DNA from: Hyphodiscus hymeniophilus
Taxonomy: Eukaryota; Ascomycota; Leotiomycetes; Helotiales; Hyphodiscaceae
Length of the DNA stretch: 64,000 nucleotides
Reading direction: 5' to 3'
Assembly (NCBI GenBank): GCA_016508695.1
Contig: VNKQ01000003.1
Coordinates: forward strand, 186,001-250,000
In this document: positions 24,281 to 34,434 of the stretch, piece by piece
Layout: each line of letters starts with the position of its first letter
Position numbering within the stretch: position 1 is the stretch's first letter
The notes under the pieces: generated by a model
Seen by the model: only the letters and a program-made list of their open reading frames with translations
Database searches by the model: none
What the model was told of the DNA's origin: nothing
Position numbers and translations under genes: made by a program

Positions 24281-26167
24281 ATGGAGAGTTCCGAGAAGCC
24301 AGAGAGCCTTCAGTCCCACGATAGCCTCGACGAAATCCGGCCTTCAGAGGAGCATAAGACCGAAGACAGCCAACAAATTTCTACAAATTTACGAAGCGAT
24401 GGCGAAGAGCCTATTCAGCCGGATTCCAAAGCTGAAATTTTGCCCGATACTGCTAAGACCGAGCAAGAAAAGGAGTATGAATACATCACCGGACTTAAGC
24501 TCATGCTTATCATAGCGGCGGTTACATTGACGGTTTTCCTCATCCTGCTCGATAGTTCCATCGTCACTACTGTAAATTCCCATGCATTGTTCTTCCGTTC
24601 GTTTTACTTACGAGCACGACAGGCTATTCCACAAATTACAAGTGACTTCAATTCTTTGAATGACATCGGTTGGTATGGAAGCGCCTACCTACTAGCAAGC
24701 TGCTCCTTTCAGCCTTTGGCTGGGAAGCTCTACAGCCAATTCTCGTCGAAGGTTTGCTTCATGGCTTTCGTGTTCGTCTTTGAAGTTGGTTCGCTCTTGT
24801 GTGGCGTCGCGCAGAGTTCAAACATGCTCATCATTGGGAGAGCCGTCGCTGGACTGGGAGCCTCTGGTATACAAAACGGAGCGCTGACGATCATTTCGGC
24901 TTGCGTCCCTTTGGAGAAGAGGGGAGCTTATATTGGGTTCATGATGGGCTTCCTTCAACTTGGTGCCTTGCTTGGGCCTCTTATTGGAGGTGTATTCACA
25001 GAGTACGCAAGTTGGCGTTGGTGTATGTTCCTCTCTCCTCATCAATGAACAGGTCTGATATTGCTCTAGGCTTTTATGTCAACCTTCCTGCTGGGGGTGT
25101 GGCGCTCCTCTTTATCGTCTTCTTACACATTCCTGAACGACGAGTCAAAAGTACGACCAAGCGTACCTTCCGATCCACGTTCGAGTCCCTCGATGTTATA
25201 GGATTCTGCCTCTTTGCTCCAACGGCGATTCAATTTCTTTTGGCCTTGGAATGGGGTGGATCAACATACGCTTGGGGCAGTGCGAAAATCATTGGTCTTT
25301 TCTTTGGCTCTGCAGGCAATTTGGCAGTTTTCTTGGCATGGGAACAATATCGTGGAGACAAGGCCATGATCCCACTCGCGATGATGAAACATCGAGTTGT
25401 CTGGTCTGCCTGCCTCACGATCTTCTTTATCTTTGCAAATATGTTAACCACCACATATTATCTGGCAGTCTACTTCCAAGCCGTTAGGGGAGAGACTCCG
25501 ACTATAAGTGGTGTCGATGTCCTCCCGACGATTTTGAGTACGATGTTCACATCTGTTGGCTCTGGAGTCTTAGGTATGTGTTTTTGATTGGGCAGTAGTC
25601 CTTGAGCTGAGCTAACTCCTACCAGTTGGACGTGTTGGTTATTATCTGCCATTCTCTATTGCGTCCGGAGTACTAGCGTCTATTGGTTCTGGACTAATGA
25701 GCACTCTCAACCCTGGGAGCTCGAAAGGAAAATGGATAGGGTACCAATTAATCAGTGGGTTTGGTCGTGGCGGCGGAATGCAGATGCCAATCCTCGCTAT
25801 CCAAAACAACATTGAGCCCACACTCGCTTCTATTGCAATGGCAATCGTCGTATTTTTCCAAACATTCGGTGGCGCCGTATTCCTCTCCTTCGATCAAACC
25901 ATCTTCTCCAACGACTTAGTCTCCGGCTTACACAAATACGCCCCTGAAGTCGACGCTGCCGCAGTCGTACAGGCTGGTGCTACTGGATTCAGAGACATTG
26001 TTGCTAAGAGCTCTGTAGATGGCGTTCTGAAGGCATACAGCCATGCTGTTAACCATGTGTTTTATCTCGCGGCCGGAACTGCATTTGGAGCGTTTGTCGT
26101 CTGCTGGGGTATGGGCTGGAAGAATATCAAGAAGCCGAAGCCAAAGAAGGATGGCCCCGAACCTTGA
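24281..26167 (+). CDS. MFS multidrug/toxin exporter, DHA2 (14-helix) type
   Basis: Exons 24281-24571, 24623-25022, 25070-25573 and 25626-26167 (introns of 51, 47 and 52 nt) give 578 aa. The first intron is a multiple of three and has no stop, so an unspliced reading would keep about 17 extra residues in helix 1. Removing it gives DSSIVTTAIPQITSDF, the DHA2 hallmark at the end of TM1. Other signs are an acidic Ser/Gln-rich cytosolic N-terminus, GSAYLLASCSFQPLAGKLY, the motif C region GAYIGFMMGFLQLGALLGPLIGG, FYVNLPAGG and a basic C-terminal tail. This family exports drugs and fungal metabolites by proton antiport at the plasma membrane. The Zn2Cys6 gene upstream on the same strand suggests a regulator-exporter pair. 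The cargo is unknown. Confidence 0.92.
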
Positions 26168-27222
26168 AGTTCTTAGATGGCTTCGCGCTTTTTCTCTCAT
26201 TTCTTGTCAAATGCATAGGATAACACAACATCTGTGCTCCGGACAGAGGGGCTCAGTCCTTGTGATGACGTTTTCTCCTTGTGAGGATCACGGCAGCATG
26301 TTAGATGTATAGATATGGTGCCATCGCACCCAAGATTCAGCTCACATCGTAGTAGACATAAATATGGTGTCATCACACCCAATCTCCAGCTCAATCAACC
26401 ATTTCCACCCCCAGCCCCCGACTCTCTTGCTTACAATCCCCAGTCTTTAATCCTTTATTCTTTGCTGTGAGTCAACCATATCTGCTTCAGGAAGTACAAT
26501 GCCTGGGGGAATGTTTAAGAATCTATATTATGGATTAATTCTTTATGCGGTATAGCAGAATCGCCACTAGGAGATCGTGGCCATGGTATGCTGCTCATCT
26601 CAATGCTGGAGACAAATACGGAAGCCTTATCAACCTCAGTATTGGGCATCATCAACATGGTGTCAGCTTCGCTCTTGAGTGGCACTGATCCCAATTTTTC
26701 CATCATCGAGCTCATGTTCAAAGCTCTGCGACCTTGATCGATTAAAACTTGGAGCCACGTGACTGGATCTATAATATTTGCATGTTCCCGAGAAATGTTG
26801 CCTCAACCCGTCAACAACTCGATCAAATTGTTGGTCCATATTTGCGCCGATGAAACAACGAACATGTCACTCTATCACGCTGGAAACTTGCTTCCACCCA
26901 AAATCACGAGCTTCAAAGCTGCTGCCTGGAGAGTCTAACCCTCTTTGAACTTCCCCTGAGTCGCCATGGCAATTGGAATCCATCGTCAACCAAGAGTTAC
27001 ATTCTGGACGAATCAACTGGCTGGGCCGCGTGGCAGTGTTGTTTGTGCCGCACGGCTGTGAAACCAAGGAGTCTTGGACTTAGCCTCATTCCTATCTCAC
27101 TTCTCGTTTCAAGCTTCAATGACTATAAACTTGGCTTGCATTATATCAACAGCTATCGAGAAAGTATCCCGTGAGCTTGCAACTGTATTTTTTCTCGCTG
27201 TGGAGATATCACAGAATCCATT
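26168..27222. other. Intergenic, no recognised gene
   Basis: About 1 kb. A 29-base near-repeat occurs: the sequence ATATGGTGCCATCGCACCCA at 26311 recurs as ATATGGTGTCATCACACCCA about 50 bases later, so the stretch near 26300-26400 contains a short imperfect direct repeat. No coding feature was recognised. Confidence 0.45.
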
Positions 27223-28596
27223 ATGTTATTCCCAACGTTAGGCCAGCTGCCAGCTGCAGTCTTGCCAGCTCTCCTCGCTGTTCCAGCTTTGGCCACGTCG
27301 ATTAATGCCAATCAAGATCCCATTCGTCTCGGTGATTGCGCGCGAAGAAATGCGACAGTGAACCTGTATTCCAAAAGCCCAACCGGGTATCCTCGATACA
27401 ACTACAATATTGGGTCCGATGACACTCGAGCCCACAACTCCCTCAATATCCCTCCAAATGTCTGCTTGTCAGGCGACTATCCACTTTCCCAAAACCTCGA
27501 GATCGTCAATTCACCAATCTGCTCAGACGGGACAACAGCCACATGGTCGACCTTCACAAACAGGCGTTGTTCTGGAAGGCCATCGACTGGCGTTTACGGC
27601 GGCTCACTGATCGGATCTTCCTGGCCTTCAGCCCCGTATTACTGGTCTCTTATCTTTCGCTGCGACCCCCGACCGTACACACCTATCTTTGGCGACGTTA
27701 AGCACATCGACGCTGTGCCTCCAACCGGTCCTACAAAGGGCTTGATCCAACAAGGTGGTCTCTATACATGTAGCGGAGCACAGAACTACAACAATTTTAT
27801 CCCCAACCTAAAACAATCCCTCTCAGTAGATATTTGCCATACGACTCGTGATTACGGACTCCGCATTGACGAAGTAGCTACCTGCAAGAACGGAACTCGA
27901 GCACAATGGGCCCGCTTCAGCGATGATAAATGTAAGGACCCTATGCCAGAAGAGTCGCTGATGGATATCAACGACAACGATGTCCACCAATGTAAGCCAC
28001 TTGGAGACTGGGTTTCTCGTCGTCCAGATGGTGGGCCCGCGAATTCTTGGAAAGTGGGTAGTATGTATTTCCATTGCGATGGAGTACAAGAACCAGAAGG
28101 CGGAATTCTCAAGCCCCAGTCTGCGGCCATCTCCGTCGACGCATGTCAGACTGGGAACATGTCGCCGTACAGTCCGCCAACGTTCAGCTACCCGGAACCA
28201 GATACTTGTGTCGATCACTACGGCTCACGATTGAACATCTACGAGAACGCCATCTGTCCCAACGGCACAAGTGCAACTTTGGCACAGTACCGATACGGCG
28301 GATGCCACGGGACACCAATGTGTTATGCGGAGATTGGGGATGAGGATTTGGGTCGGTGTATAGCTACGGATGCGTTCCAGAGTTTCAGCTTTGTGTGTAC
28401 GGGTGTTATTCAACGACCGGTGCAGCCGATTAGATGGCAGCCGAGCTTCGACAGAGGGCGGGAGAGGAGGGCAACAGCAATTCTGATTTCAGGGATCGTC
28501 ATGCTCACCATTGGCATTTTGATATTGGTGGGGGTTGTTCTGAGGATAGTGTTTAAGGATGAGAAGAGGAGGGCGAGAGTCAAGGCAAGTTTTTAG
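27223..28596 (+). CDS. Type I membrane protein with three Cys-rich repeats
   Basis: Single-exon, 457 aa. It has a signal peptide (VLPALLAVPALATS), an extracellular domain of about 400 residues, one transmembrane helix near residues 425-447 (LISGIVMLTIGILILVGVVLRIV) and a short basic cytosolic tail. The ectodomain holds three copies of a module built around the pattern C-x-[ND]-G-T-x-A-x-[WL]-x2-[FY]-x4-C. They are seen as CSDGTTATWSTFTNRRC, CKNGTRAQWARFSDDKC and CPNGTSATLAQYRYGGC, each followed some 40-60 residues later by an F-x-C ending. Cysteines are regularly spaced and probably form disulphides. I do not recognise the family. The layout suggests a cell-surface receptor-like or wall-associated protein. 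There is no GPI signal, since charged residues follow the helix. Confidence 0.8.
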   Translation: MLFPTLGQLPAAVLPALLAVPALATSINANQDPIRLGDCARRNATVNLYSKSPTGYPRYNYNIGSDDTRAHNSLNIPPNVCLSGDYPLSQNLEIVNSPICSDGTTATWSTFTNRRCSGRPSTGVYGGSLIGSSWPSAPYYWSLIFRCDPRPYTPIFGDVKHIDAVPPTGPTKGLIQQGGLYTCSGAQNYNNFIPNLKQSLSVDICHTTRDYGLRIDEVATCKNGTRAQWARFSDDKCKDPMPEESLMDINDNDVHQCKPLGDWVSRRPDGGPANSWKVGSMYFHCDGVQEPEGGILKPQSAAISVDACQTGNMSPYSPPTFSYPEPDTCVDHYGSRLNIYENAICPNGTSATLAQYRYGGCHGTPMCYAEIGDEDLGRCIATDAFQSFSFVCTGVIQRPVQPIRWQPSFDRGRERRATAILISGIVMLTIGILILVGVVLRIVFKDEKRRARVKASF

Positions 28597-28854
28597 TCAC
28601 TGTGTTTATTTGTAGCGCTAACGCCATATAGTCTACGTTCACCATCAAGAGGAGACAAGGAACTATTGTGTTGATATGAGACACGTTATATGATACGCAT
28701 GATGTTAGGTGAATCCCACGTAGACCAATACTTTTTAATGGTTCAGCTAGTCCTGTTTGATGCTGCTCTAAATATTTTGAGTCTGTTATTCACTTTTTGG
28801 ATCCATCATGCTTCAAACAACTCAGCTGCTCTACTCTCTTCAATTACTTTGGAT

Positions 28855-29907
28855 TCAATATAACTTTAATTGCACACAATCCCGCTTACCCATGTCTGCT
28901 TTAGGAGGTCGCGCAATCAGGACCTCCCCATTGCCACGAAGCATGAAACTCCCAACAGCATACGGAACAACAATTGTAGTGCCAGCATAGATATTGAGTG
29001 TTGTACCATGTCTGCAAATGACATCAACAACTCCTTCAATCACAAGAAGAACTGCGAATCCCGGCTCGAATCGCTCTTCCTTCTCCTGCAGACTGACATA
29101 ATCCAGGCGAAAATACTCGTTCGACTGAGCTGGTAGGATCTCACTCGTCTTCGCACCCCCTTCATTTACTAAAGCGTATATTTCATCTTGAGTGCGGCCG
29201 CACCTCTCTACGCCAAGCAGCGCCTTCTCAAACCCGAGCCCCAGGTGGCCATCAATGCGTCCATCAATTGCGAAGCCGCGCCATTCTAGAAGAATTGATA
29301 GATCCTCGGGCTCCTGGACCTCTGCAAGTAAGATTCCTCTCCCAATAGCATGTAGAAGACCCGGGGGGATATAGACCGTCTGGTGTGCACGAACGGGAAC
29401 CCGGTGCATCAAGGCAAGCAATGACTCGACATCTTGCGTTTCGATCAGCGCAAGTAGCCGCTCTACCGAAACATCGTGACGGAGACCAAGGAACACCTCA
29501 CCAGGCGTCAAGATGTACCAGGCCTCGGCCTTTCCATGCGACGCGCCGACATGTAGACCTGCGAATGCAGCAGAAGGGTGAGCATGCACTGGGAGTCGCT
29601 GGCCAGCATCGATGAGCTTGACGAGAAGTTTCGTGTCTACTCCAAAAGCCGCGATATGCTCAGGACCTAACCAATCCAGTGGACTTTCTTGGATTGCTTC
29701 CTTGAGGAGGGAGCCATCCGGCAGGCGGGATAAGCCAAGTATTGAATGACCACGACAGGCAGTGGTAGACGCAATCCAGTCCTCTGGGGTTCTGGGCTCT
29801 TTGAATCCCTCTCCTCGGCGGAAAGTTGATATTTGTTCGCCGCCTGTGTAGAAACGAGCGGTAGGCTGGTTGGATGATAAGATGATAGGCTCCATCATTA
29901 CTTTCAT
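28855..29907 (-). CDS. Short class I mannose-6-phosphate isomerase-like protein
   Basis: Single-exon, 350 aa. It has the cupin core of type I phosphomannose isomerases. The metal site begins with PVHAHPS, the first Glu lies in SHGKAEAWYIL, and a later segment YIPPGLLHAIGRGILLAEVQEPEDLS carries the remaining metal/substrate residues. The reaction would be interconversion of mannose-6-phosphate and fructose-6-phosphate in the cytosol. It is shorter than the usual fungal enzyme (about 430-450 aa) and resembles the compact bacterial ManA/YvyI-type proteins; the helical insert domain of the eukaryotic enzyme is absent. Together with the lack of introns in an intron-rich region, this hints at bacterial origin. 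The next gene upstream on the same strand is a beta-mannosidase, so a role in mannose use is likely. An alternative start at Met5 is possible. Confidence 0.85.
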   Translation of the reverse strand: MKVMMEPIILSSNQPTARFYTGGEQISTFRRGEGFKEPRTPEDWIASTTACRGHSILGLSRLPDGSLLKEAIQESPLDWLGPEHIAAFGVDTKLLVKLIDAGQRLPVHAHPSAAFAGLHVGASHGKAEAWYILTPGEVFLGLRHDVSVERLLALIETQDVESLLALMHRVPVRAHQTVYIPPGLLHAIGRGILLAEVQEPEDLSILLEWRGFAIDGRIDGHLGLGFEKALLGVERCGRTQDEIYALVNEGGAKTSEILPAQSNEYFRLDYVSLQEKEERFEPGFAVLLVIEGVVDVICRHGTTLNIYAGTTIVVPYAVGSFMLRGNGEVLIARPPKADMGKRDCVQLKLY

Positions 29908-30945
29908 TCAAAAGGCAAGCTAAGATGATCGCCTTTATGGCGTACTTTGACTTTTGCTTGGAGGCCAGGCTTTGGGATCGGACCAGAGACAACAATAAAA
30001 TAAAAGTCTTGAAAAATGCACTCAGCTCTTTCCACTTTTACCCGCGTTACATGGCACTTAAGTAGCCCCTCAATTCAAACTACTGAAAGTCACCTTTCAC
30101 ACTTAGGACCACGGCTATCCGAACTTTCTCGGCTTTTCTAAGGTCAATCGTAGTCGTGTAAGGTTCGCAAAATCTCACGCGATCCGGACATCTATTATCT
30201 GCCTGCCAGCCACATACCTGCAATAGGGCAGTCGAGCCCACTGGTTGAGCCAATCGCTCTGAGCTCCTCAAATGTTGTGTAACATCTCCACCAACCAACC
30301 CTCTTCTTCCCAGATAAGTGAATGGTGAAATATGTCGTTACTCTTTCTTTCCCGGCAACGAGCCTGCTAGCCTGTCACGATATGAATGAATGGATCAGAT
30401 GATTGGTTAAGTTGGGCTTATGATATGAAGGAATGCATCATGTGATCGGCAAGAAAGCCAGCAGGAAGCAAGCAAGGATCATTACAATTCAATAGCCGAT
30501 GAACTAGGTCCATTCTCATGGCTTGTATCTAAGGTAAAAGCCAATATGACACGCCCCTTCTCTACCTACCAATACGCCTGTTCACTACGGCATAGAAACC
30601 TGAATAACGCATTCACCGCCATCAGCGAGGAGTAGATGTAAATGGTCTGCCTGTACCCCGCTTTATAACTCTCGAGGGACAATGTTTGGAATGGATCATT
30701 AAGGTATCAGGGTTTCCGGCTTTGCCTCTGAGAGCCCAACGGCCATCAAAAATAACTCTTGCAGTAGAAAGTTTCCGAATCTAAAATCACATAGGTCATG
30801 TGTTCTTTAACATATTAGGATACTGTTAAAGGTAGGCTTTAATTCTATAAGATCCGCGAATATGCTATAAGTGGCCCCACGAGAAGGTAATTATTGCATC
30901 AGGTATATAGATTTATTTACATGCCTCCAAGGCCAAAGCCAAGAC
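29908..30945. other. Promoter region of the isomerase-like gene
   Basis: About 1 kb between two minus-strand genes. It contains one copy of the half-site TGATCGG at 30443-30449, the same heptamer that forms the palindromes upstream of the beta-mannosidase. No open frame of note. Confidence 0.45.
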
Positions 30946-33492
30946 CTACGAGCCCAAATGCCTCCATTGTAGCTTCTTGTCCCCAAGACCTTTGGCTGTA
31001 ACGGTCTGTACATCACCCGGAACTAAATCCAGACAATTATCGTCAAAAACCACATTCCCACCATCCACGAATAGTTCCAAAGCTTTAACCGGAACCTTCG
31101 TGGATATAGTGATTTTTTCGCCCTTGATGACGGTCTCTATACCATTTTGCTCAAAAGCAAGATGCTTTAGAGGCTGCGGCCAATCTACGAATCTCGCAAT
31201 TACTTTTCCGTCTTTAAGCAGTCGCGCAGAGACAATAATAGGCTCCTGGCTCTCGTGAAGTATCTTGTGCTTTAAATCGGTTGAGCGATTGGGAGCTATG
31301 CTTACACTCGACTTGCTCTCTGAAAGTAGCTTGCCGTCAAGAGCGTACAAATAGGTCTCCAGCTCACCCTCAAATGGCTCGACTGTAAGGTTGGATCCCC
31401 AAATTTCTGCCTTGACCACTTTCTCCACATCGACGTGCGTGAATTCGTTCTTAGGTGTATTCTCGGTTTGCCGGTCAATTCCCACAATCACCGGCTCATA
31501 ATTACGCTTCGTCGTATAGTACGCCAGTTTTCGACGCATGTCGCTGTCTACCAAAGACCAACTGACAGCCGGGAAGCAGTCATTCAGCTGCCAAATCAGA
31601 CTGCCAGCACATTCTTCGTGACCAGGGCCTTTCCAAAGTCGTCGCCAGCCACGGACTGCGTAGGACATAGCCTCAGCCTGAAGAAGCTGGGTGGTGTAGA
31701 CGTAAGACTCTAGGCTCATTTCGTGCTTGAAATTGTCGACGAGGTAGAGAGAGATAGTGCGTTGGTCCTCAGGTGCCATGTGCCAGGAGTCCATGGTTTT
31801 GCTCTGTGGATAAAGCTCGTTCGGATCTGACACATGATCTTTGATTGTGTCGAGTGAAGGATACGATTTCATCCCAAATTCAGACACAAAGCGACCGGAG
31901 AGCTCGGGGTATTTTTGGTATGGATATCTAGGCTGATCTGCCATCCACACTCTCCACGAGTGAATGTCGCCCACAAGAGGGTCATTACTGTAAGTCCCGC
32001 CCCAGGGACTACTGAAATGGTACGGCGTACGAGGCACAAGGTCGCTGCATACATCTTTGAGGACCCTCTCGTAATAGAATCGAGCTGGCCAATTTGACTT
32101 CAGCCAATGCTCTTCATCCTGGTCGTTTTGGTCGTACTCCAAGTGGTGGAGCTCAGCAAACATGTGATCCTCATTATTACCACACCAGAGCACAACACAG
32201 GGATGGTTTCGAATCCGCTTCACGTTGTACACCGCTTCATCCTTTATACTCTTAAGCAGATCATCATTCATGGGATAGCTGCCACATCCTAGCATAAAGT
32301 CCTGCCAGATCAGAATTCCCAGCTCGTCGCACATGTCATAGAAAATGTCCTCCTCATAAAGTCCGCCTCCCCAGACACGAATCATATTCTGGTTGCTTTC
32401 AGCTGCAAGTTCCAGCCACTCACGGTATCGTTGGGTTGAAAGACGGGGTAGAAATGTGTCGCCCGGAATCCAGTTGGTACCCTGAGCATATATTGGTACG
32501 TTGTTGATGCGAAAAAAGAATGTAGTACCGTTCTGGCCGCTGATCGGCCTTTGAACCAGTTCGGAAAGACGGATTCCAACCTTGTGGGTCTTGCTGTCCA
32601 TGATATTGTCGGAATGATTTCCCCGGATCGTCGCGACAACCGAGTATAGCGGTTGGGCTCCGTAGCCTCTAGGATACCACAACTCTGGTTTGTCAATCTT
32701 GAACTGACATTGTGAACCGTTTTGGATTGTGCTGGCACTGATTTTTGAGCCAGACGGATCAAATACGATAAGCTCTACAGGTAGGGATTCATCTCCGTCA
32801 ATCTCAACCTTGGCAGTGAGTAAGGCGTATCCGAGCGCATCCTCAACTTCCACATCCACAAACAAATCAGAAATTCTAGCCGAAAAGGTTTCAAGATAGA
32901 TCGGTCTCCAAGGACCACAAGTCAACAATGTCGGTCCCCTAGATCTATCAGTTCATGCGTTCTAAGCACGTGAATTAACTCACCAGTCCCATCCGTAATG
33001 ACAAGGTATTTTCCTGACATTCATCCGTGAAGAATCTCCATTCCAAAACAGATTCTTGAAGCCTTGTGCCTTTTCTAACTCCTTCCCAATCAGGAAAGTA
33101 GACTCAAAAAGTATATCCAGGACATTTTTGAGTTTCTTAACTTTCCCTGTAACGTCAACACGGTATTCAAGAAACATGTTATCAGTCTTGAGCAAAAGCT
33201 CGCCATTGAGCGAGATTGAGGCATGTGTGTCCAGTCCCTCAAAGACAAGAAACAAATTCTCGGCATCATCTCCGTCATAATCAAAAGTCGTTTGATACTG
33301 CCACGGCTTCTCGCCTACCCATTGGATGTTGTCCGAATTCAGGTCTTTGGTTGGATCGGGAATTTTCTTATGATACAGCAGGTCAAGGTGGTTTGTTGTC
33401 GGGAATTTATGGACTGGTAGAAATTCTTCCTTGGTGTCGGCTTGCTTGAATTGCCAGCCTGTGGACAATGGAACGCGAACAAGACGTGCCAT
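30946..33492 (-). CDS. GH2 beta-mannosidase, cytosolic (B) type
   Basis: Exons 33492-32984 and 32938-30946 join across a 45-nt intron (32939-32983) to give 833 aa, the usual length of fungal beta-mannosidase B. There is no signal peptide (MARLVRVPLSTGWQFKQADT), which indicates an intracellular enzyme. The N-terminal sugar-binding domain is followed by the Ig-like domain and the TIM barrel. The acid/base Glu is in CVVLWCGNNEDHMFAE and the nucleophile Glu is in FVSEFGMKSYPS. CHYGWDWGPTLLTCG, rebuilt at the splice site, and VWGGGLYEEDIFYDMCDELGILIWQDFM are signatures of the family. It removes beta-1,4-linked mannose from the non-reducing end of manno-oligosaccharides. It neighbours a phosphomannose-isomerase-like gene and is divergent from a sugar permease, and fits a mannoside-use cluster. 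Confidence 0.95.
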
Positions 33493-33756
33493 AGCTTCGA
33501 TGTGCCTACAGAGGCTGAGAAGTATAATCTGCTGGTCCCGTCGTTGGTGTCGACATGAGAAGCTTCATTCAATGCAACATAAATACTCGAGCATGCCTAG
33601 TAGTGTGCGACCAGTTCAGTTGTCAAAAGAGGTTGCCGCTGGTGGATCCTGTGCCCGGATTTGGCCTTCCGAACATCAAAGTCTAACGGGATGAGTAGCT
33701 TTGTAGAGAACTACATTAACGCTGCCAGATGCCGATCGCCACGCGTGATGTTCTAA

Positions 33757-33780
33757 CCGATCAAGTGATCGGGTGATCGG
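33757..33780. promoter_or_regulatory. Palindromic operator candidate 1 with an extra half-site
   Basis: The sequence CCGATCA-AG-TGATCGG (33757-33772) is a perfect inverted repeat and is followed at once by GTGATCGG (33773-33780), a third half-site in direct orientation. Outward-facing CCG and CGG triplets ten bases apart are a form bound by Zn2Cys6 dimers. It lies 265 bases upstream of the beta-mannosidase start and 655 bases upstream of the permease start. Confidence 0.55.
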
Positions 33781-33876
33781 GTAGCACAGCCGTAGCCAAC
33801 CATTAATTTCTACCGTGGCTGATTCACTTTCCAATAGAATACCACGTTCCTCGGCAAAGCATAAGGTAAGCGATAC

Positions 33877-33892
33877 CCGATCACCTGATCGG
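33877..33892. promoter_or_regulatory. Palindromic operator candidate 2
   Basis: CCGATCA-CC-TGATCGG, a perfect inverted repeat with the same seven-base arms and two-base spacer as the copy at 33757, exactly 120 bases away in the same divergent promoter. Identity of arms, spacer length and location between two functionally related genes argues for a real binding site. The Zn2Cys6 regulator starting at 37426 is the obvious candidate ligand. Confidence 0.55.
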
Positions 33893-34343
33893 TTATAAGT
33901 AACCCATTACCGCCAAACTACACAACACACAGTCAGCATCGCGACAATCTTGCCATCCCGTCTCCGCATCTCCAGATTACGTCCGTATGCTCCTTCTAGG
34001 TCTAATCTGTATCATGAACCCACTACCCGATAACCTGGTACTACAGATCAAAACCAACCCAACCCCATGGGTAAATTGCTCAGGTGTGCATGAGCGGAAT
34101 TAGAGGCGGATTTCAGAAACCCCCCGCATTGATGCACTCGCCCATTTCCCCACATTTCTCCAAGTTCACCCCCACTATTGCAGAAAAGTTACCAAGCTTA
34201 GATGCCGTTTATCAAAGTGGCTGCACGCCACCTACTCGCGCTATACTAATCCAAAATGGTCGGAGATTCAAGTCGTACAGGGTCCCCAGAGAGTCTCCTG
34301 GTTCAGGAGCTTTTGCTGCCGCCCTAGACTAGATAGCCATCAT

Positions 34344-34352
34344 TATATAAAA
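34344..34352 (+). promoter_or_regulatory. TATA box of the first sugar permease gene
   Basis: TATATAAAA lies about 83 bases before the ATG at 34435. Position and sequence fit a core promoter element. Confidence 0.5.
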
Positions 34353-34434
34353 CAAGGCCATATCCACCTTTAATCATGCATCCATTCGAAATCCCTACTC
34401 CACAGCCTCATCACTTCATCACTCCATCATCAAA

